The translations under genes were made by a program, and so were the position numbers. Shown here one piece after another: positions 6,126 through 12,506 of a DNA stretch of 20,903 nt. The notes under the pieces were generated by a model. It made no database searches. It was not told the DNA's origin and worked only from the letters and a program-made list of their open reading frames with translations. The DNA is taken from the IMG/VR virus record IMGVR_UViG_3300037584_003056, positions 1 to 20,903 of that record. One strand, given 5' to 3'. Numbering within the stretch: the first letter of the stretch is position 1; every line of letters begins with the position of its first letter. This DNA comes from a virus.

Positions 6126-6197
6126 AGCGGTGGGTTCCCTTCTGCCGTAGAGCCCTAGGAGCTCCCCCGTGTGTCCTCCCACGCACGGGGTTTATTT
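6126..6197 (+). ncRNA. Possible short RNA or attenuated leader
   Basis: Between the candidate promoter at 6091 and the intrinsic terminator at 6165-6197 lies a GC-rich stretch that is unlike its AT-rich surroundings and has no start codon with a ribosome binding site. It contains small self-complementary words (GGGTTCCC, GGAGCTCC). The promoter-RNA-terminator order with nothing coding between is the pattern of a small RNA or of a leader whose terminator can be bypassed. No RNA family recognised. Confidence 0.35.
6165..6197 (+). terminator. Strong intrinsic terminator before the small-protein operon
   Basis: CCCCGTGTGT (6165-6174) pairs with ACGCACGGGG (6181-6190) over ten base pairs with one T.G wobble and a six-base loop (CCTCCC), followed by TTTATTT. 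It works on the plus strand; the minus-strand reading has no T-run. Since no plus-strand gene lies between 3242 and here, it must end a short transcript, stop read-through from terL, or attenuate the operon that begins at 6247. Confidence 0.8.
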
Positions 6198-6212
6198 AAC
6201 TTAAAAATAATG

Positions 6213-6221
6213 TATTATAAG
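6213..6221 (+). promoter_or_regulatory. Possible -10 region for the small-protein operon
   Basis: TATTATAAG directly after the terminator contains two overlapping -10-like hexamers (TATTAT and TATAAG, five of six matches each). No good -35 box is visible at 16-18 bases. The position, about 25-30 bases before the ATG at 6247, is right for restarting transcription after the terminator. Confidence 0.3.
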
Positions 6222-6246
6222 GCAGCAAACATGAAGGAGGCTTATC

Positions 6247-6357
6247 ATGCCAAAAGTTGGTGGTAAAACATACGCATACAATACTAAGGGAATGAAGGCT
6301 GCAAAGAAGGCAGCTAAGAAAAAAAAGAAAAAAGTTACTTATAGTAAGGGTAAGTAA
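6247..6357 (+). CDS. Very small lysine-rich protein (36 aa)
   Basis: ATG at 6247 with AAGGAGG six bases upstream, the best ribosome binding site in the area. The protein starts MPKVGGKTYAYNTKGMKAA and then runs into a lysine/alanine tract (about residues 20-29 are nearly all K or A). More than a third of residues are lysine. Phage genomes from the sea often carry such PKVGGKxYxYT(P/K)KG proteins of unknown role; I recall the pattern but not a named family. It overlaps the next start in a TAATG. Binding of the packaged DNA or other polyanion is inference from charge. Confidence 0.75.
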   Translation: MPKVGGKTYAYNTKGMKAAKKAAKKKKKKVTYSKGK

Positions 6358-6533
6358 TGGCTAAGGGTGTTAAGCATTATTTCCGAGACGGGACTGAACA
6401 TAAAGGTGGTATGCATAAAATGCCTAATGGTCAGGTTCATTCTGGTAAAACTCACGGTAAAAATAGTAAGCGTCTTTTTCATTTTAAAGATTTAAGTGAA
6501 GCTTCTAAGAAAAAAGCAAGAAAGAAAAAGTAA
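6357..6533 (+). CDS. Small basic protein (58 aa)
   Basis: ATG at 6357 overlapping the preceding TAA. The sequence begins MAKGVKHYFRDGTEHKGGMH and continues with KMPNGQVHSGKTHGKNSKRLFHF, ending in a lysine tract (SKKKARKKK). The HKGGMHKMPNGQVHSGKTH segment is histidine and glycine rich and resembles small conserved proteins of marine phages. Highly basic, no membrane segment or known catalytic motif. It is translationally linked with both neighbours, and the family is likely a head-associated or DNA-binding accessory. Confidence 0.75.
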   Translation: MAKGVKHYFRDGTEHKGGMHKMPNGQVHSGKTHGKNSKRLFHFKDLSEASKKKARKKK

Positions 6534-6703
6534 TGGCCGTAAAGGGAACTAGAAAAAAGTCTTCGAGCCCGAAGCCTAAAAACCCAAAACTCTACTCCCG
6601 GGTAAAGTCTGAGGCTAAGAAAAAATTTAAAGTCTATCCGTCTGCGTATGCAAACGCATGGCTTGTAAGAGAATATAAAAAGCGCGGCGGTACTTATGCC
6701 TAA
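6533..6703 (+). CDS. Small basic protein with YPSAYANAW motif (56 aa)
   Basis: ATG at 6533 overlapping the preceding TAA. After a basic, probably disordered start (MAVKGTRKKSSSPKPKNPKL) comes YSRVKSEAKKKFKVYPSAYANAW (motif at 35-43) and a closing LVREYKKRGGTYA. This small domain, with its YPSAYANxWxxxxYKKRGG signature, recurs in marine phages and in large eukaryotic viruses, usually beside a DUF5872-like protein as here. Its function is unknown to me. The domain looks compact and helical, and the basic tail suggests contact with nucleic acid. Confidence 0.8.
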   Translation: MAVKGTRKKSSSPKPKNPKLYSRVKSEAKKKFKVYPSAYANAWLVREYKKRGGTYA

Positions 6704-6923
6704 GTCATCAGGCGGATTAACGAAGTGGTTTAAGCAGGACTGGCGCGATGTTAAGACTGGTAAAAAGTGTGGACGCACAAAGTCTAAGAAAGATAAGGGT
6801 AGGCCGTATCCGGCCTGTCGTCCTGCAAGTCAGGCCAAAACAGCCTCAGCTAAAAAGGCGGCAAAAAGAAAAACTGGACCGAAGCGCATAAGCTGGAAAA
6901 CAAAGAAGGGGTCTAAAAAATGA
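6696..6923 (+). CDS. DUF5872-like small basic protein
   Basis: 75 residues. The opening SGGLTKWFKQDWRDVKTGKKCGR followed by GRPYPACRP (cysteines at 25 and 41) matches the pattern I know for DUF5872: a GGLxxWFxxxWxDxKTGxxCGR segment and a YPACRP segment. The C-terminal third is a lysine/alanine-rich tail that looks disordered. The two cysteines may bind zinc or form a disulphide. The gene overlaps the previous one by eight bases and the next by four (ATGA). The same domain pair with the YPSAYANAW protein is seen in other viruses, so they likely act together. Confidence 0.8.
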   Translation: MPKSSGGLTKWFKQDWRDVKTGKKCGRTKSKKDKGRPYPACRPASQAKTASAKKAAKRKTGPKRISWKTKKGSKK

Positions 6924-7369
6924 CAATTGGTTTGCTAGATGCACTAGCTATGGGTTTTGGAATGAAAGACAGAACCCAAGAATACTACGACGCTACAGAG
7001 CAAAGTATTAGAGCTGATCCAACTGGCTCATATAGAAACATGGGCTTTGATCCAAACGAAAGAGCTGACGCTTACGCTGCACTCGCCGAGAGCGAGGGAT
7101 ACCCGGTCAGGGGTGGTCCATTTAGACTTGCTAAAGTTCAAATGCAAAGAGACTTAACTGACGCCTTTGACGGCGGAGGTTTTGGCTACGGCCAAAGCGG
7201 TCCCAGATTTGAGGGAGGCCCCTCGAGTATGTTTTTAAATTTAATCGGCGTTAAGCCTATGGGGTATAATCAGAGAATGCAGTCTGCGCCGGGAATGCCG
7301 GGAATGCCGGGAATGCCCCTCCGGGCTAATATGGCAACATTTGACGTTTTACCAGATATACTGAAATGA
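6920..7369 (+). CDS. Unknown protein with PGM tripeptide repeats
   Basis: 149 residues. It starts MTIGLLDALAMGFGMKDRTQEYYDA, has a middle with EGYPVRGGPFRLAKVQMQRDLTDAF and a Gly-rich patch (GGGFGYGQSGPRFEGGP), and near residues 123-131 carries PGM three times, encoded by three exact nine-base units at 7289-7315. The hydrophobic, glycine-containing N-terminus resembles the start of phage internal or ejected proteins, but it is short. No family recognised. ATGA overlaps at both ends link it to the basic-protein genes. Confidence 0.7.
   Translation: MTIGLLDALAMGFGMKDRTQEYYDATEQSIRADPTGSYRNMGFDPNERADAYAALAESEGYPVRGGPFRLAKVQMQRDLTDAFDGGGFGYGQSGPRFEGGPSSMFLNLIGVKPMGYNQRMQSAPGMPGMPGMPLRANMATFDVLPDILK
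7289..7315 (+). repeat. Three exact tandem copies of CCGGGAATG
   Basis: The nine-base unit is repeated three times without change and encodes Pro-Gly-Met each time. The reading frame is kept, so copy number could vary by slippage without breaking the gene. Confidence 0.9.
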
Positions 7370-7650
7370 GTAAGAAAAAAGATCCACGACTAGCCCGGGC
7401 TGGCGTCAGCGGCTTTAACAAGCCGAAGCGCACGCCCAATCACCCAAAGAAAAGTCACGTCGTCGTGGCTAAGGAGGGCGACAAAGTTAAGACAATTCGC
7501 TTTGGGCAGCAGGGTGTAAGTGGAGCCGGGAAGTCGCCAAAGACGGCGAAAGACAAGGCGCGCCGCAAATCTTTTAAGGCGAGGCACGCAAAAAATATAT
7601 CCAAAGGTAAAATGTCAGCAGCCTATTGGGCAAATAAGGAAAAGTGGTGA
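7366..7650 (+). CDS. Conserved basic phage protein
   Basis: 94 residues, strongly basic throughout: MSKKKDPRLARAGVSGFNKP, then KRTPNHPKKSHVVVAKEGDKVKTIRFGQQG, then SPKTAKDKARRKSFKARHAKN and a closing KGKMSAAYWANKEKW. The sequence recalls a small protein I know as widespread in marine phages and cyanophages (KSHVVVAKEGxKxKxIRFGQQGVxGAG ... RRxSFKARHxKNIxKGKxSAAYWAxKxKW). It has no assigned function that I can name. The single-base TGATG overlap with the next gene shows coupling. A DNA-binding or internal head role is inferred from charge and position near the portal. Confidence 0.8.
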   Translation: MSKKKDPRLARAGVSGFNKPKRTPNHPKKSHVVVAKEGDKVKTIRFGQQGVSGAGKSPKTAKDKARRKSFKARHAKNISKGKMSAAYWANKEKW

Positions 7651-8783
7651 TGGCTAATCCTATTTTAGATTTATTACGTTTTACTATGAAAGGCTCTAAC
7701 TATTTTAAAAAGCCTAGATTTGACACTAGCAGATTAAAAGATCCAGCTCTTTATTCTGGGTTTTCTTTAAATAAACACAGAACAGCTCCATTTAATTATA
7801 ATGTTGAGGGTGATTTACTTGGAAATTTAATAAAGCCGAAAACTGTAAGTCCGTCTGACTTACAGGGTAAAACAATGTATTTTGCTGCTGGGGATAGAAC
7901 TTCTAGTGATAGAGTAATAGACCAGATAAATGATATTTCATTATTAAATCCTGTAAAAACATACGGCGGTCCGACATATATGGATGAAGGTAAAAGAGCG
8001 TGGGCATCAGAGCCTACGGCAATGAAATCTAAAGCAAACGCATTTAAAGAGGCCGCTGACAGAGGAGAAGATGTTGTATTAAGTTATATGCCTATGGGAG
8101 AAAGATCAGGAGATTTTTCTGAGCACATGGCAAATACTTATTTAGAAGTATTAAAGTCTAGCCCTGTAGGATCTAATAGCTATCCAATTTTAGATGAAGC
8201 TATAGCTGCAAAATTTCCAAAAATTGCAGATCAAATACCTAGTCTTAAAAATAAAGAAAAATTTGCTAACTGGTTGCTCAAACAAAAAGGCGGTAGACGA
8301 TCACAATTTATAAAATTTTTTGATAGTAGTTTAATGCAAGATTTAGGTATGCCCGACGTTGGGGCTGTTCGTTTTGCAATTACTAATCCAGATTTAGTTA
8401 ATTCCAAAGCTTTAAGTGTTGGTTATAGAATGAGCCAGCCTGATCTTTTATCTGGTATGATTAAAAGTTCTGATCATCCATCTTACGGTGCATTTGTTCC
8501 TAAAATGAAGAATGCACCCGGTAGTATGACTTTTGAAACTGAATTACCATTTATTATAGGTGCAAGAGACACAGCTTTACCTAAAATTGCAGCCGGTAAG
8601 ATGGATGCTTTACCAAAAGATATAAAATCTTATATGGGTAACCCAAGATTAAGTCAAAAAATTGATCAGCAGTTTGTAGATGAAGCGGAAACTTATTCTC
8701 AAATTTTAAATACTTTAGGCCAGAAAAGTGCAGACGATTATACTTTTGGTTTATTAGAACAATACATAAGAGGTCTTAAATAG
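7650..8783 (+). CDS. Polyvalent-protein-like protein, probably carried in the virion
   Basis: 377 residues from the ATG at 7650 (TGATG overlap). It is clearly more AT-rich than the terminase or portal. Two blocks stand out: GKTMYFAAGDRTSSDRVIDQINDISLLNPVKTYGGPTYMDE (about 73-113), and MPDVGAVRFAITNPDLVNSKALSVGYRMSQPD (about 234-265) followed by HPSYGAFVPKM. Both recall segments of the very large polyvalent proteins of phages, which are delivered with the DNA and contain many enzyme domains; here they stand alone as a small gene. No catalytic residues can be named. The last eight bases overlap a convergent minus-strand gene. The family link is from memory of the pattern, so medium confidence. 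Confidence 0.7.
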   Translation: MANPILDLLRFTMKGSNYFKKPRFDTSRLKDPALYSGFSLNKHRTAPFNYNVEGDLLGNLIKPKTVSPSDLQGKTMYFAAGDRTSSDRVIDQINDISLLNPVKTYGGPTYMDEGKRAWASEPTAMKSKANAFKEAADRGEDVVLSYMPMGERSGDFSEHMANTYLEVLKSSPVGSNSYPILDEAIAAKFPKIADQIPSLKNKEKFANWLLKQKGGRRSQFIKFFDSSLMQDLGMPDVGAVRFAITNPDLVNSKALSVGYRMSQPDLLSGMIKSSDHPSYGAFVPKMKNAPGSMTFETELPFIIGARDTALPKIAAGKMDALPKDIKSYMGNPRLSQKIDQQFVDEAETYSQILNTLGQKSADDYTFGLLEQYIRGLK

Positions 8784-8916
8784 TGTCTTTTATCAATTCC
8801 ATTATATCGTCTATCGAGTCCTCAATATCTTTCGGTAAGTCTTCTTTTTTAGTCCATAATAAATATGCTAAAGCAGTAATTTCATTTCTTATTGGTTCTA
8901 GTTCTTCTATTTCCAT
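8776..8916 (-). CDS. Small acidic protein encoded on the minus strand (46 aa)
   Basis: An ATG at 8916 on the minus strand has AAAAGGAG eight bases upstream, as good as any site in the window. The frame runs 46 codons: MEIEELEPIRNEITALAYLL, then WTKKEDLPKDIEDSIDDIME, then LIKDTI. The protein is acidic and looks like two or three short helices. The competing plus-strand frame over the same bases (8783-8989) has no ribosome binding site and an unnatural Ser/Ile/Leu composition, so the minus-strand gene is the better reading. It is the only leftward gene within the late region and starts 15 bases from a perfect palindrome. Function unknown; a small regulator or anti-host protein is a guess. Confidence 0.7.
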   Translation of the reverse strand: MEIEELEPIRNEITALAYLLWTKKEDLPKDIEDSIDDIMELIKDTI

Positions 8917-8930
8917 TTTACTTTCTCCTT

Positions 8931-8945
8931 TTAACACTGTGTTAA
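8931..8945. promoter_or_regulatory. Perfect palindrome, possible operator
   Basis: TTAACAC (8931-8937) and GTGTTAA (8939-8945) are exact inverted copies around a single T. The site lies between the divergent starts of the 46-codon minus-strand gene (8916) and the plus-strand gene at 8980. Symmetry, size and position fit a dimeric repressor operator; the spacing is too small for an RNA hairpin. No repressor gene is seen in the window, apart from the unknown small gene itself. Confidence 0.5.
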
Positions 8946-8979
8946 CAAAAAATAATAATAAGGTAAAGAGGCGTTTATT

Positions 8980-10125
8980 ATGGCTGTAAAATCTTACCCC
9001 GGACCAATGTTTGGACCGTCTTATTCTTTACTAGATCAAATGACAGAAGTGTCTAGGAGAAACCCGGGAGGCCCACAATTAATACCTAGAGATACTACTT
9101 TTGCAGAGAACATGACTGACCTTCTCACGCCCTATATTGGTAAGAATACGTCAAGAAGATTATTCGGTGGGGCTATGCCGGGGTCAAATAATTCCGGCAT
9201 TTTAAATTATCTTGATAACGCCGGTTTAGCTAACGTTCTACCCGTAACCGCTGGAGTAATGTCAGGCGGTCAGGCCGTCAAAGATTTTAGAGCTGGCAAC
9301 TATAGCGACGCCGCATTAAATACAGGCTTTGCTGGCTTAGATCTTGGTTTAAGCGGCCTCGGCCTAAAACAAGCCTTAAAAACGTCTGCAAGACCTGCTA
9401 AGTCATTGAAATCCCAGGGAAAAATACCCGATTATGAGGATGCAGCTCACTTTATGAGAGTAAACGAAATGATGGGTAATATGCTCAGGCCGCCATCAGC
9501 GACAAACCCAAAATATATACCAAGCCGTTTTGATCGTTTAGGTGTTCACGTAGGATCTCCACCTCAGGCAGCCGATAGATTTAAATTTAGCGTTGGCGAT
9601 AAACTAGATATTAACCAAGCTGGTTTAAAAGGTCAGACATTTCCTTTAAAAATTAGAACAGATAAACCATTTGAAATTAAAGATTTTGAAGAGTTTGGAA
9701 TTAAACCAGATTTAAGGTTTGATATGACAGAGGTCATAGATGGTAAAACGGTTTTGACTGAGGATGGCGTAAGAGAAGTTATGAATACATATGCTGATGC
9801 AAAAAATGTAAGTTTAGAAGATGGCGTAGATTTATTTAGAAAAGAATTAACTGACAAAGGTTATACCAATATTCCCTATGTTAATCTTATAGAGGGAATG
9901 GATAGGAGCGCTGGAGGCGTCATGGAAACTTATAGAGCTGGCCTTGATGATGTTTTTACAAAAGAAAACATAAGCAACATTATGTTAGTTGACAGAACTG
10001 CTAACGATCCGGCGGTAATTAAAAGCAGATTTGCAAAATTAAAAAATATATATGACCCAAATATAATGGCTGGCCTAGCTGGCCTTGGCCTGTTATCGCA
10101 GATAGAAAATGAGGAAGGCGAGTAA
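8980..10125 (+). CDS. Polyvalent-protein/ART-like domain protein
   Basis: 381 residues. Residues 1-140 contain a Gly/Ala-rich amphipathic segment (VLPVTAGVMSGGQAVKDFRAGNYSDAALNTGFAGLDLGLSGLGL) as seen in phage internal proteins. Residues about 186-362 carry RLGVHVGSPPQAADRF, FPLKIRTDKPFEIKDFEEF, KELTDKGYTNIPYVNLIEG, NISNIMLVDRTANDPAVIKSRF and YDPNIMAG. In order and spacing these match the GVHVG...(Y/F)PL.(I/L)...NP(L/F).I.D.........GYdgIpY.N..EG......(D/P)..QIKSrf....(F/Y)DP pattern that I know from ADP-ribosyltransferase-like domains of polyvalent phage proteins. Whether the catalytic residues survive cannot be decided by eye. AGAGG lies eight bases upstream of the ATG. The portal starts two bases after its stop. 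Confidence 0.72.
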   Translation: MAVKSYPGPMFGPSYSLLDQMTEVSRRNPGGPQLIPRDTTFAENMTDLLTPYIGKNTSRRLFGGAMPGSNNSGILNYLDNAGLANVLPVTAGVMSGGQAVKDFRAGNYSDAALNTGFAGLDLGLSGLGLKQALKTSARPAKSLKSQGKIPDYEDAAHFMRVNEMMGNMLRPPSATNPKYIPSRFDRLGVHVGSPPQAADRFKFSVGDKLDINQAGLKGQTFPLKIRTDKPFEIKDFEEFGIKPDLRFDMTEVIDGKTVLTEDGVREVMNTYADAKNVSLEDGVDLFRKELTDKGYTNIPYVNLIEGMDRSAGGVMETYRAGLDDVFTKENISNIMLVDRTANDPAVIKSRFAKLKNIYDPNIMAGLAGLGLLSQIENEEGE

Positions 10126-10126
10126 G

Positions 10127-12256
10127 ATGGAAAATGAAATAAGCGAACTCGTGCAAGAGCTGGAAGCTGAACTCGATCCTAACATCATGGACGATGAGGA
10201 GCTGAAAGGCATCGTAGGAAAAGAGATAGACGACGCAATTGATTTTGTCGATAACTGGGTATCTCCACTGCGCGCCACGGCCACTGAATATTACAGGGGA
10301 GATCCCTTCGGTAATGAAGAGGCCGGGAGATCTCAAATTGTAAGTATGGATGTCCGGGACACCGTACAGGCCATTATGCCATCTCTTATGCGTATTTTTA
10401 ATTCTACTGAGAACACGGTGGAATACGCGCCTCAAGGACCTGAGGATATAGAGGCGGCAAAGCAAGCGACGGAATATGCCCGGTACGTTATCAACAGAGA
10501 CAACGACGGTTTTTTACAGATCCACGCAGCCTTTAAAGATGCTCTAATTCGTAAAGTAGGCGTACTAAAATGCTACTGGGATGATCAGACAAAATTTGAG
10601 ACACACGACTGGACCGGGCTAGACGATAATGCTCTCGCAGCTCTCATGTCAGATAATGACGTTGAGGTTCAAGTCTTAGCCTCTCAGCCAGCCGGTGAGC
10701 CTATGATGGATCCGATGACGGGTGAAATGTTACCGCCTCCAATGGTGCACTCAGTGAGGGCTACATACACTCACCCGGACGGTAGAGTTAAGATGGAGGC
10801 CGTGCCACCTGAGGAGTTCCTAATTTCTCGTGAAGCAAAATCATTGGATCAGGCGTCATATGTCGGCCACCGCCGGGTTATGACTGTATCCGAGCTCGTC
10901 GCTATGGGATACGACTACGACACAGTGTCAGACGCCGGGGCTAACTATGATGACATGGAAAGCAACATAGAGCGATACACTAGGAATAAATCTTTGACTA
11001 GTGAGATGCATGACCGTGACGACAAGGCGATGAAAAAAGTTCTATATGTCGAAAGTTACATAAAAGTCGATTATGACGGCGATGGCATAGCAGAGCTTAG
11101 AAAAGTTTGCACCGTAGGTGACGAGAGTATTGTTCTTATGAACGAGCCGTGCTCAGTCGTCCCATTTGCTGTATTTTGCCCGGATCCAGAGGCTCACGAT
11201 TTCTTCGGTATGAGTGTCGCCGACGCCGTCATGGATATACAAAAAATTAAATCTTCTATCATGCGTAATACTCTAGACAGCCTCTCAATGTCTATTCACC
11301 CACGCATGGCAATTACTGAGGGTATGGTTAATTTAGACGACGCCATGTCAACTGAAGTGGGATCCATAATCCGCCAGAGGCAAAACGGAGCCGTTCAAAT
11401 GCTCAGTATGCCATTTGTCGGTCAACAGGCATTCCCGGTCTTAAAGTATATGGATGAGCTTAAAGAGGCCCGTACAGGCATCTCTAAAGCCTCGGCAGGG
11501 CTCGACGCTGGAGCCTTGCAGTCTTCGACGGCTGCCGCCGTTAACGCCACTGTGAGCGCCGCACAGCAACACATAGAGCTGATTGCACGTATATTTGCCG
11601 AGACTGGCATGAAGCAATTATATAAAATTGTTTTACACTTATTAACCACGCACCAAGACGCGCCGCGCATGGTACGGCTGACTAACGATTTTATCCCGAT
11701 AGATCCCCGTACTTGGAATAGCAATATGGACGTCTCTGTCCGTGTCGCTCTTGGGCGTGGCACAGACACTGAGCGTATGATGATGCTCAAACAGATCGGT
11801 GAGATGCAGAGAGAGGCAATGCAGACTATGGGCGCGGTGAACCCACTGACTGATATTAATAAGCTTGCCAATACACTGAAGGCGATGACAGAGCTTGCCG
11901 GGTTTAAAGATACCTCGCAATTCTGGAGTGACCCGGCACAATTCCAGCCGCCTCCACAAGAGGATAAACCAGATATTCAAGAGCAACTCATTGCCGTTCA
12001 AATCCAGCAGATACAGGCCGACATTCAGAAGAAGGCGGCGGAGCTTAATTTAGAGCGCGATAAAATGATGATGGATGATGATCGCAAACGAGATGAGCTT
12101 GACGCTGATTTATTTGTTAAGGCTGAGGAAATGAAGGCTAAGTATGGAACGCAGCTAAACGTCGAAAAAATCAGATCAGATCTGGCTATTAATCGTGAAG
12201 TCATGAAGGCTCAAGCTGAAGTATTAAAAGGCGCTGTAGATGATAAAGAAAACTAG
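10127..12256 (+). CDS. Portal protein (P22/Sf6-like)
   Basis: 709 residues from the ATG at 10127 (AGGAAGGCGAG upstream), the usual size for this class. Twelve copies form the ring at one capsid vertex through which DNA enters and leaves. The N-terminal EYYRGDPFGNEEAGRSQIVS (55-73) followed by DVRDTVQAIMPSLMRIF and TATEYARYVINRDN-type helical stretches is the P22-like portal signature. DYDGDGIAELRK near residue 306 is a DxDGDGxxE loop that could bind calcium and is common in this group. GAQSSTAAAVNATVSAAQQ-type residues follow in the ring-forming helix. The last 90 residues are a charged helical region (QQIQADIQKKAAELNLERDK), likely the barrel or coiled coil extending into the head. The end overlaps the next gene by 17 bases. 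Confidence 0.92.
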   Translation: MENEISELVQELEAELDPNIMDDEELKGIVGKEIDDAIDFVDNWVSPLRATATEYYRGDPFGNEEAGRSQIVSMDVRDTVQAIMPSLMRIFNSTENTVEYAPQGPEDIEAAKQATEYARYVINRDNDGFLQIHAAFKDALIRKVGVLKCYWDDQTKFETHDWTGLDDNALAALMSDNDVEVQVLASQPAGEPMMDPMTGEMLPPPMVHSVRATYTHPDGRVKMEAVPPEEFLISREAKSLDQASYVGHRRVMTVSELVAMGYDYDTVSDAGANYDDMESNIERYTRNKSLTSEMHDRDDKAMKKVLYVESYIKVDYDGDGIAELRKVCTVGDESIVLMNEPCSVVPFAVFCPDPEAHDFFGMSVADAVMDIQKIKSSIMRNTLDSLSMSIHPRMAITEGMVNLDDAMSTEVGSIIRQRQNGAVQMLSMPFVGQQAFPVLKYMDELKEARTGISKASAGLDAGALQSSTAAAVNATVSAAQQHIELIARIFAETGMKQLYKIVLHLLTTHQDAPRMVRLTNDFIPIDPRTWNSNMDVSVRVALGRGTDTERMMMLKQIGEMQREAMQTMGAVNPLTDINKLANTLKAMTELAGFKDTSQFWSDPAQFQPPPQEDKPDIQEQLIAVQIQQIQADIQKKAAELNLERDKMMMDDDRKRDELDADLFVKAEEMKAKYGTQLNVEKIRSDLAINREVMKAQAEVLKGAVDDKEN

Positions 12257-12485
12257 ACAGCAAGTCATAGACGACGGGGCGGAGGCTGACAGGCTTCTGA
12301 ATACAGAATTACCTCGTTTTATGGATGAGCTGGAAGCAGAGATCTGGGAGGAATTTAAAAAATCTGACCCCAGTGACAAGGATGGCCGGGAGGTTATTTT
12401 TGGTAGAGCGTGCGGCATTGAAAATGTAAAAACTATGCTGCACAGATTAAAACAAAACGCTACTATTGAAAAAAATAGAAAATAG
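12240..12485 (+). CDS. Small unknown protein between portal and scaffold
   Basis: 81 residues, mostly helical and charged: MIKKTRQQVIDDGAEADRLL, then PRFMDELEAEIWEEFKKSDPSDKDGREVIFGRACGIENVKTMLHRLKQNA. Genes of this size, with a DELEAEIWEEF-like segment and a GREVIFGRxxGIExVxxxL segment, occur beside portal genes in other podoviruses. The role is not known to me. The start lies within the portal gene (17-base overlap), so translation depends on the portal message. Confidence 0.8.
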   Translation: MIKKTRQQVIDDGAEADRLLNTELPRFMDELEAEIWEEFKKSDPSDKDGREVIFGRACGIENVKTMLHRLKQNATIEKNRK

Positions 12486-12506
12486 CGCATAATACGGAGT
12501 TAAGCA

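Noticed and set aside
8783-8989. Plus-strand frame of 68 codons rich in Ser and Ile
   Set aside because: No ribosome binding site precedes it, its composition is unnatural, and the minus strand has a gene with an excellent site over the same bases.
10019-10465. 148-codon minus-strand frame opposite the portal start
   Set aside because: It lies antisense to the well-supported portal gene, and its hydrophobic composition comes from the opposite strand of a charged coding region.
12466-12493. Promoter-like TTGAAA and CATAAT with a 16-base spacer before the scaffold gene
   Set aside because: The boxes match well, but a transcript starting about seven bases after the -10 would leave out the scaffold ribosome binding site at 12495-12499. 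It lies in an A-rich coding end where such words arise by chance.
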